From contig QMNP01000024.1 in assembly GCA_003647825.1 (NCBI GenBank), positions 1-12,027 of the forward strand: DNA of 12,027 nt. The letters are read 5' to 3'. Source of the stretch: Candidatus Cloacimonadota bacterium (GTDB lineage Bacteria; Cloacimonadota; Cloacimonadia; Cloacimonadales; TCS61). Each line of letters begins with the position of its first letter. Within the stretch, counting starts at the first letter, position 1. The notes beneath the pieces are model-generated. The model made no database searches. It was given only the letters and a program-made list of their open reading frames with translations, and was not told the DNA's origin. A program made the position numbers and the translations under genes. Positions 8,401 through 12,027 of this stretch are shown here, piece after piece.

Positions 8401-8863
8401 ATGGAGTGGCGAAGTTGATTGGAGTGAAGAGTCTTATGTAGTACAAACAGGAAATCACGCACTTCAGTGGACATATGAAAAAGATCAGGGTGTTGTCGCA
8501 GGTGATGATTGCGCCTGGATTGATTATATTTTATTTCCAATTACCTGTCAGCTTTCTGGTCTTGAAAACTCAATAATTCCAGAGATCACAAAATTACACG
8601 GTAACTATCCAAATCCGTTCAATCCAAAAACAACGATTACTTTTTCTGTAGCACAGACATCCTCGTTTGTGAATCTTGAGATCTTCAATATTAAAGGACA
8701 GAGAGTTAAACAATTGGTAAATGAAGTTCTTCCTGCAGGAAAACACAGCGCTGTTTGGAATGGTAAAGATGATGAACAAAAAAATGTCTCTTCCGGTATT
8801 TATTTTTATAAATTGAAAACTACAAATTTTGAAAAAATCAATAAAATGATCTTACTGAAATAG
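5402..8863 (+). CDS. secreted C25 (gingipain-family) cysteine peptidase with sorting tail
   Basis: A 1153-residue exported endopeptidase. Residues 1-18 are a signal peptide. About 20-210 resemble the N-terminal propeptide of C25 enzymes (GLAGEPTLPYQA at 50-61). About 213-595 are the catalytic domain. It opens with YEILIITPNQF and has FVLLGGDAELVPPR (278-291), ADVYYSGLDG with D311, and DISVARLPF. The likely catalytic His450 lies in YHAGH and the likely nucleophile Cys487 in SHGCNCAGFD. The conserved-looking NSRYGW follows at 515-520. Then come an Ig-like region (about 598-685), two tandem beta-sandwich segments (about 688-910), and a MAM/lectin-like jelly-roll (about 916-1046, opening DFESGDF, later SEISFWKK). 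The tail is at 1064-1153 (GNYPNPFNP, FNIKGQ, SSGIYFYKL). Two AAGGA motifs at 5389-5398 serve as ribosome-binding site. TAG is followed in frame by TAA. It stands alone between terminators. A PorU-type sortase, also of family C25, is the main alternative. Confidence 0.95.
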   Translation: MKKTTLILFIFSSVLLFSTTIEHTYYFNDLQITKSNGYQLVGFENTQAAGLAGEPTLPYQAIQLLLPPGEIAENITITGTNEIQLSQTIDLYPMQRSKPLSSTEPAVFQKNESVYQSKQNYPVNSFGELTTEFMNGFGFALCTVTPVNYIPSSKQLSYFRELTVKIETKPNPQRYSQLNLLSSRQRVLNKINEFAQNTELISSYNTDITREGEYEILIITPNQFISEFEEWISLNLKKGMRTEIAATDDINTTMAGQDLQEKIRNYIIQEYTDNDVQFVLLGGDAELVPPRGFYCYVESGGGTEDYAIPADVYYSGLDGNWNDNGDNLWAEPGEDDLLPDISVARLPFSNSSELATMLGKSLDYQVDPVLGEMQNTLLVGEHLYNDPLTWGGDYMDLLVGCHDDNGYTTDGIPVDHNYETMYDRDMGTWNVPQLMAEINEGKPFIYHAGHCNYSYNMRMDIEDITNANFSQVNGIDHNYSIIYSHGCNCAGFDDDDCIAEEMLKIDNFAVEFVGNSRYGWFNEGQTEGPSEHLNREFTDALYTDKTDLIAQTHLESKIDTSPWVTAPGQWEEGALRWCFYDCNVLGDPTLPIWTDEPQILDVTYDPVFLMGMLTHTVQISTNGMPVEGLQCSIVKDDELYGTATTDATGTAIIDIEDGFIPAGIAQLFVSGYNSLIEEFELQVIPTGYGIYVDDYSISSGNDNVLEFGENASLWLTLEIYGMPQATNMNVNLSTEDEYVTVNDSTGFLDEILLGETVTIDDDFDFDISEDVPDEHQIEFTIYFDFDEGNFEAPLILTAYASDLKLESISVIDNNNSTPDPGEEVTLELEFLNEGGADAYNLIPSISTINPFVSITMLPLSIDSLNAGASETYPVCSLLISEDAPLGEILDFDFELTADNGVYISDVFSLVIGLDIEDFESGDFSSHNWNFTGSSDWFIDTDAYEGFYSAKSGSIENNSFSTIFIILNVTQESEISFWKKVSSEENYDYLKFYVDGDLQDEWSGEVDWSEESYVVQTGNHALQWTYEKDQGVVAGDDCAWIDYILFPITCQLSGLENSIIPEITKLHGNYPNPFNPKTTITFSVAQTSSFVNLEIFNIKGQRVKQLVNEVLPAGKHSAVWNGKDDEQKNVSSGIYFYKLKTTNFEKINKMILLK

Positions 8864-8889
8864 TAATTGAATTTAAAAAAAAATTATTT

Positions 8890-8924
8890 AACAGCTTGCA
8901 GAATCCAACTGTAAGCTGTTTTTT
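8890..8924 (+). terminator. rho-independent terminator of the peptidase gene
   Basis: A twelve-base stem (8890-8901 with 8909-8920, one G-T wobble) closes a seven-base loop and runs into six T residues at 8919-8924. It begins 26 bases after the stop. An A-run lies on its upstream side, so it might also work on the other strand, but no gene converges on it here. Confidence 0.9.
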
Positions 8925-8950
8925 ATTATATTACTTAAAATAAAAAATAT

Positions 8951-8981
8951 TTGACAGAAATGGACTAAAAATAACTAACTT
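8951..8981 (+). promoter_or_regulatory. candidate promoter for the propeller gene
   Basis: A perfect TTGACA stands at 8951-8956, directly after the peptidase terminator. No good TATAAT follows at 16-18 bases. The nearest candidate is TAACTT at 8976-8981 with a 19-base spacer. The upstream box is convincing and the downstream one is not. Confidence 0.4.
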
Positions 8982-9018
8982 GGATTGAGTTGTATTGCAC
9001 ATAAAAAAAGGGGGAAGT

Positions 9019-11133
9019 ATGAGGAAGTTTGTTTTATTTTTTATTGTATTGATCTTCACTATCAGTTTAATGGCAGATGATTTTATGAAGCCATTATTAA
9101 GGGAAGGAATTGAAGCGGATAGCAGTCCGAACAGAGTTTATGAAAATACACAGCGAATTATACCCGATTATAATTTCATAACAGATCCAAGTTTTATCAT
9201 CTCTTCATTTTATGATTACATGCCGGGAAGTTATAACAGTCTGCCAATTCAGGTTCAACCAGATGGCGACGGTTTATATGTTGTATTCCACGGTAGAGAA
9301 ACTGCTGCTTCTACCAGAAGAGTTTATTACGCCTATATTGATGGAGAAGGCACAATTACAAATGTGGCAACAATCAGTACGGATGATATCCATGAAGGTT
9401 ACGCAGGAATTGGCATCGATCCGGTTACCAGTGATCCTATGGTAAGCTGGCACAATGTTCAAACCGGTGCTATCGCACACCTGGATGTCTTTACTTACGA
9501 TTTATATCATCTGGGAAGTGCTGGCCTCTGGAAAGCTCCGTTTACAATTATTGATGAAAATATTCCTACACCTTATGCCGATGACGATTTCATCTGGCCT
9601 TATGTCTTCGTAGGACCTTCTCCTAATCCAGATATGAGAAGAGTTTATGTTGTTGCTAATAACTATATCAGTCACCAACCTTCAGGCAATCCTTCTGAGA
9701 ATGTTTTGATTGGTTATGCTGATTTCAACGAAAACGATTTGAATATGCAATCTGAACTTAGTTGGACTTTTAATACAATTCCAATTTTGGATGGATGGAA
9801 TTCAGGTGATCCTGAAGAAACCAGACCTAATCAGGCTTTTAATGTATCACAAGACGGGAAAGTAGTTTACATGGGTTATTCCTCTGCACCGGAAGGTTCA
9901 ACCATTGGTGATCGACTTTATGTTTTCTATAATGACAATTATGGAGAAGGAGATTATGAATACATTTCGGTACCTGTTGATTATGACATTGAAAATCCTC
10001 TGAATCAGGATGGAACACCTAGATTTGTTGACCCTGACACAGGTGAACCAATGGAACTTTACATGGAACCTTATCTCTGTAATCATATGAATACAATTTT
10101 CGCAGATAACGATTCTAAAATTATGTTCCTGGGAAATATGAACATTATGATCCGACCTGCCAGCTGGTGGCCGGATAGAATGATGATGTATCTTAAACTA
10201 TATACATACGATATTGCAACCCAAACATTTTCATTTCAGGATTTCGTAGATCTTCCGGGTGTTAATCCACATGATGATACTCCTGTATTACCATGGGATA
10301 TCGATGAAGACGGCATTGTGGATGAATTTGATGATGAAGGCTATGTAACATGGATCAGTGGTCATCCGATCTACTTCAACGTTAGCGACGATATGTTCCA
10401 CGAAAACAACACCAAGTTAACCAAGAATGAAGAAAACGGCTGGATGGCTGCAATGTGGCAGGATGGTTTGAAATGCCGTTTTGCTCTGGATGGTGATCCG
10501 CTCTATGCAGGTTGGGAAGAAAAAGCAGAAATCAAAATTGCTCTCTCTGCTGACAACGGAGTTAATTGGTCGGAACCAATTACAATGAATGCCAAGACAG
10601 ATGATGATAATTATGTACCACAGTTAGATGGTATGATGCCATGTTATATTTATCCTGCCAATAAAATAATCGATCTTGGCGATGGACATGGAAAGCTGGA
10701 TATATTCTTTTATGATGACTTCAGTTTTGGTTCTTTCAGTAGTCCTAACCAACATGGACAGAACCTTGGTGGTGAATTAATGTATATGTCACTTGATCTG
10801 GATTTTAGCGAATTAATCTCATCAAACGATGACAATACAATCGTTCCCAATATTGCCAGTCTTCACCAGAATTTTCCAAATCCATTTAATCCATCTACAG
10901 AGATCCGATATTCATTGCAGGAAGATGCTGAAGTTAATATAAATATTTACAATGTGAAAGGACAAAAAGTAAAGACACTTGTAAATGAACATGCAACAAT
11001 CGGTAATCATTCAGTATTATGGAATGGAGATAATGATAGCAAAGAAGCAGTATCCAGCGGTGTTTATTTCTACGAAATGAAAATTGATGGTGGGGAATAC
11101 TCCAGCATCAAGAAAATGCTTTTACTCAAATAA
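9019..11133 (+). CDS. secreted beta-propeller-like protein with Asp-box and sorting tail
   Basis: A 704-residue exported protein without an assigned activity. The ATG at 9019 is chosen because AAGGGGG at 9008-9014 precedes it and the protein then opens with a clean signal peptide (MRKFVLFFIV..., cleavage near LMA-DD). An in-frame TTG at 8995 would only add eight residues before that signal. The body (about 55-600) alternates short beta strands with Gly/Asp turns (GLYVVFHGRE, RVYYAYIDGEG, KVVYMGYSS, RLYVFYND), as expected of a propeller. One clear Asp-box, S510-x-D512-x-G514-x-x-W517, resembles the BNR repeats of sialidase-type propellers. An Asp-rich loop at 427-438 (DIDEDGIVDEFD) may bind calcium. 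Residues 613-704 are the sorting tail (QNFPNPFNP, YNVKGQ, SSGVYFYEM). Catalytic sialidase residues are not identifiable. It is monocistronic, with its own terminator. Export and tail are firm; the fold is likely. Confidence 0.93.
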   Translation: MRKFVLFFIVLIFTISLMADDFMKPLLREGIEADSSPNRVYENTQRIIPDYNFITDPSFIISSFYDYMPGSYNSLPIQVQPDGDGLYVVFHGRETAASTRRVYYAYIDGEGTITNVATISTDDIHEGYAGIGIDPVTSDPMVSWHNVQTGAIAHLDVFTYDLYHLGSAGLWKAPFTIIDENIPTPYADDDFIWPYVFVGPSPNPDMRRVYVVANNYISHQPSGNPSENVLIGYADFNENDLNMQSELSWTFNTIPILDGWNSGDPEETRPNQAFNVSQDGKVVYMGYSSAPEGSTIGDRLYVFYNDNYGEGDYEYISVPVDYDIENPLNQDGTPRFVDPDTGEPMELYMEPYLCNHMNTIFADNDSKIMFLGNMNIMIRPASWWPDRMMMYLKLYTYDIATQTFSFQDFVDLPGVNPHDDTPVLPWDIDEDGIVDEFDDEGYVTWISGHPIYFNVSDDMFHENNTKLTKNEENGWMAAMWQDGLKCRFALDGDPLYAGWEEKAEIKIALSADNGVNWSEPITMNAKTDDDNYVPQLDGMMPCYIYPANKIIDLGDGHGKLDIFFYDDFSFGSFSSPNQHGQNLGGELMYMSLDLDFSELISSNDDNTIVPNIASLHQNFPNPFNPSTEIRYSLQEDAEVNINIYNVKGQKVKTLVNEHATIGNHSVLWNGDNDSKEAVSSGVYFYEMKIDGGEYSSIKKMLLLK

Positions 11134-11155
11134 TATTAATTATTTATGTCTTTCA

Positions 11156-11184
11156 GGGAGTAGAGTTTTTCTGCTCCCTTTTTT
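11156..11184 (+). terminator. rho-independent terminator of the propeller gene
   Basis: GGGAGTAGA (11156-11164) pairs with TCTGCTCCC (11170-11178) with one T-G wobble, closes a five-base loop and is followed by six T residues. It begins 22 bases after the stop codon. Confidence 0.9.
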
Positions 11185-11208
11185 AAGGTGTAAGCATAAT
11201 TAAGATAA

Positions 11209-11257
11209 GTCTTTGCGATGATCTTTCAAAAAAACCGGCAGCTGCCGGAGCAATATC
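11209..11257 (+). repeat. degenerate interspersed palindromic repeat, copy A
   Basis: It begins GTCTTTGCGA and ends GGAGCAATATC. I compare these with a unit of the form GTCATTGCGAG...GAAGCAATCTC that I recall as a common intergenic repeat in many bacteria. The TTGC and GCAA ends are mutually complementary, so the unit can fold back on itself. A perfect 14-base palindrome sits inside it. The family assignment is from memory; the end match to copy B is visible directly. Confidence 0.5.
11235..11248. repeat. perfect 14-base GC-rich palindrome
   Basis: CCGGCAGCTGCCGG is a perfect palindrome in otherwise AT-rich spacer DNA, inside repeat copy A. It follows an A-run, so it lacks the T-tail of a + strand terminator. 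Read on the - strand, the hairpin would be followed by a run of seven T residues (the A-run at 11228-11234), so a minus-strand terminator is possible although no minus-strand gene is seen here. Confidence 0.7.
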
Positions 11258-11282
11258 AGACTCTAATCATTTGATAAACAAA

Positions 11283-11328
11283 GAGATTGCTTCGTCTGTT
11301 TCAGCATGAGGCATATCTCACAATGACA
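11283..11328 (-). repeat. degenerate interspersed palindromic repeat, copy B
   Basis: On the + strand it begins GAGATTGCTTCG and ends CTCACAATGACA. Its reverse complement begins TGTCATTGTGAG and ends CGAAGCAATCTC, matching the ends of copy A (GTC-TTG-GA and GCAAT-TC) while the middle has diverged. It therefore lies in inverted orientation to copy A, 25 bases away. Confidence 0.6.
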
Positions 11329-11456
11329 CGAAATATTATGTTTCCTGAAAAACACTATTGTGCAGAACTATTTTGACTTTAAGAATCGAACCAAACCAGA
11401 AGTTGTTATAAAATTATAAGATAGACAATATTGAATTGATCCCTGTTAAATTTCAT

Positions 11457-11462
11457 TTGACA
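11457..11462 (+). promoter_or_regulatory. -35 box of the likely promoter for the LpoB-like gene
   Basis: A perfect TTGACA preceded by ATT, the same context as the box at 8951. No convincing TATAAT lies 16-18 bases downstream; the region around 11477-11485 reads TAGAGATTC. The distance to the start codon at 11516 suits a short leader. Confidence 0.4.
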
Positions 11463-11515
11463 TATACTTTGTTGAATAGAGATTCAGCATAGTAAATAAA
11501 TTAATTGGAGGATAT

Positions 11516-12027
11516 ATGAAAACTATGAAAAATGTTTTTTTAGCGGTAATGATTTTAGCACTATTATTTATTATGGGTTGTGCTTCAACAACACGTACTG
11601 TAGAGCGGACATCATCAGACACAGTTACAGATCTAAGCGGTAATTGGAATGATACAGATTCCAAACTGGTAGCAGAGCAGATGATCCAGGATATGACTTA
11701 TCGTCCCTGGCTGCAGAATTATGTAATGGAAATGGATAAGAAACCAGTTTTGATTGTTGGAACCATTCGTAACTTCAGCTCTGAACATATTCAAACAGCT
11801 ACCTTCATTAAAGATATCGAACGAGAACTCATTAACAGCGGTAAGGTGAAATTTGTAGCCAGCAAGCAGGAAAGAGATGAGATTCGTGAAGAAAGAAAAG
11901 AGCAGCAGTCTTATGCCAGCGACGAAACAGCTAAGAGATTAGCACAGGAATCCGGTGCAGACTTTGTATTACAGGGCGGGATCAAATCTAATGTAGATGC
12001 CAGTGGCGGTAAAGCAGCCAAATTCTA
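11516..12027 (+). CDS. lpoB: LpoB-type penicillin-binding protein activator lipoprotein, 5' part
   Basis: The first 170 codons are in the window; the frame is open and continues past the edge. The start ATG at 11516 follows GGAGG at 11507-11511 with a four-base spacer; a second in-frame ATG at 11525 is too far from that site. The leader ends in the lipobox I-M-G-C with lipidated Cys22. Then comes a short Ser/Thr-rich linker and a domain I recognise as LpoB-like: SGNWNDTDSKLVAEQMIQDM (41-60), the RPWL segment, KKPVLIVGTIRNFSSEHI (75-92), TFIKDIERELINSGKVKFVA (96-115) and RLAQESGADFVLQGGI (141-156). LpoB-family lipoproteins stimulate bifunctional peptidoglycan synthases from the envelope; in E. 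coli the partner is PBP1B. Similarity to the E. coli protein is at family level, so the exact partner here is unknown. It has its own leader after the repeat region and is unlinked in function to the upstream genes. Confidence 0.9.
   Translation, partial: MKTMKNVFLAVMILALLFIMGCASTTRTVERTSSDTVTDLSGNWNDTDSKLVAEQMIQDMTYRPWLQNYVMEMDKKPVLIVGTIRNFSSEHIQTATFIKDIERELINSGKVKFVASKQERDEIREERKEQQSYASDETAKRLAQESGADFVLQGGIKSNVDASGGKAAKF

Larger units (their letters stand above)
11185..11515. other. non-coding spacer with repeats and a promoter
   Basis: No credible gene is visible on either strand: no ribosome-binding site with a protein-like reading frame. The left half (11209-11328) is taken up by a pair of degenerate interspersed repeats. 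The stretch 11330-11455 is plain AT-rich sequence with no hairpin, tRNA or known RNA that I can recognise. The right end holds a TTGACA box and the leader of the LpoB-like gene. Confidence 0.7.

Noticed and set aside
8995..9018. In-frame TTG start giving eight extra residues to the propeller protein
   Set aside because: It would put a polar stretch before the signal peptide. The ATG at 9019 has a strong G-rich ribosome-binding site just upstream.
9212..9445. Plus-strand open frame of 77 codons in another frame of the propeller gene
   Set aside because: It is fully contained in a well-supported gene, with no ribosome-binding site or protein family signal.
11406..11419. Inverted TTATAA pair
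   Set aside because: Each half is itself an AT-only palindrome, expected by chance in such AT-rich spacer DNA; it does not form a stable hairpin.
11446..11664. Minus-strand open frame of 72 codons over the LpoB-like start
   Set aside because: It overlaps the leader and lipoprotein signal of a recognisable plus-strand gene and shows no domain of its own.

Overview
The window is low-GC DNA in which every gene lies on the + strand. Nearly all of it codes for large exported proteins. Three of the six genes carry a C-terminal sorting-type domain with the signature N-[FY]-P-N-P-F-N-P, then K-G-Q, then S-G-[IV]-Y-F-Y, and they end in K-M-[IL]-L-L-K. Three others begin with lipoprotein signal peptides. 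This mix of C25 (gingipain-family) peptidase, type IX secretion (T9SS)-like sorting tails and abundant lipoproteins points to the Fibrobacteres-Chlorobi-Bacteroidetes group. The wording of the tails suggests a Cloacimonadota-like candidate phylum, but that placement is inference from memory of similar proteins, not a search.

Layout. (1) 77-5287 is a tightly packed three-gene unit closed by a strong terminator at 5309-5335. It holds a large lipoprotein with a C-terminal Rossmann/amidotransferase-like domain, a secreted protein with FN3, dockerin-like and sorting domains, and a small lipoprotein that is essentially one cohesin-like domain. The ribosome-binding sites of genes 2 and 3 overlap the preceding stop codons, so translation is probably coupled. 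(2) 5402-8863 is a single-gene unit coding for a C25 peptidase with accessory beta-sandwich and MAM/lectin-like domains and a sorting tail, closed by a terminator at 8890-8924. (3) 9019-11133 is a single-gene unit coding for a secreted beta-propeller-like protein with an Asp-box and a sorting tail, closed by a terminator at 11156-11184. (4) 11185-11515 is non-coding and holds a degenerate inverted pair of interspersed palindromic repeats followed by a likely promoter. (5) 11516 to the window end is the first 170 codons of an LpoB-type penicillin-binding-protein activator lipoprotein.

How they may work together. The first operon looks like a surface-assembly unit. The cohesin-like lipoprotein could hold the dockerin-bearing secreted protein at the cell surface by calcium-dependent cohesin-dockerin binding, in a bacterium with no sign here of cellulosome enzymes. 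This pairing is the main point of interest. The peptidase and propeller genes have their own terminators and probably belong to the general T9SS-exported protein set. The LpoB-like gene is a cell-wall housekeeping function unrelated to the rest.
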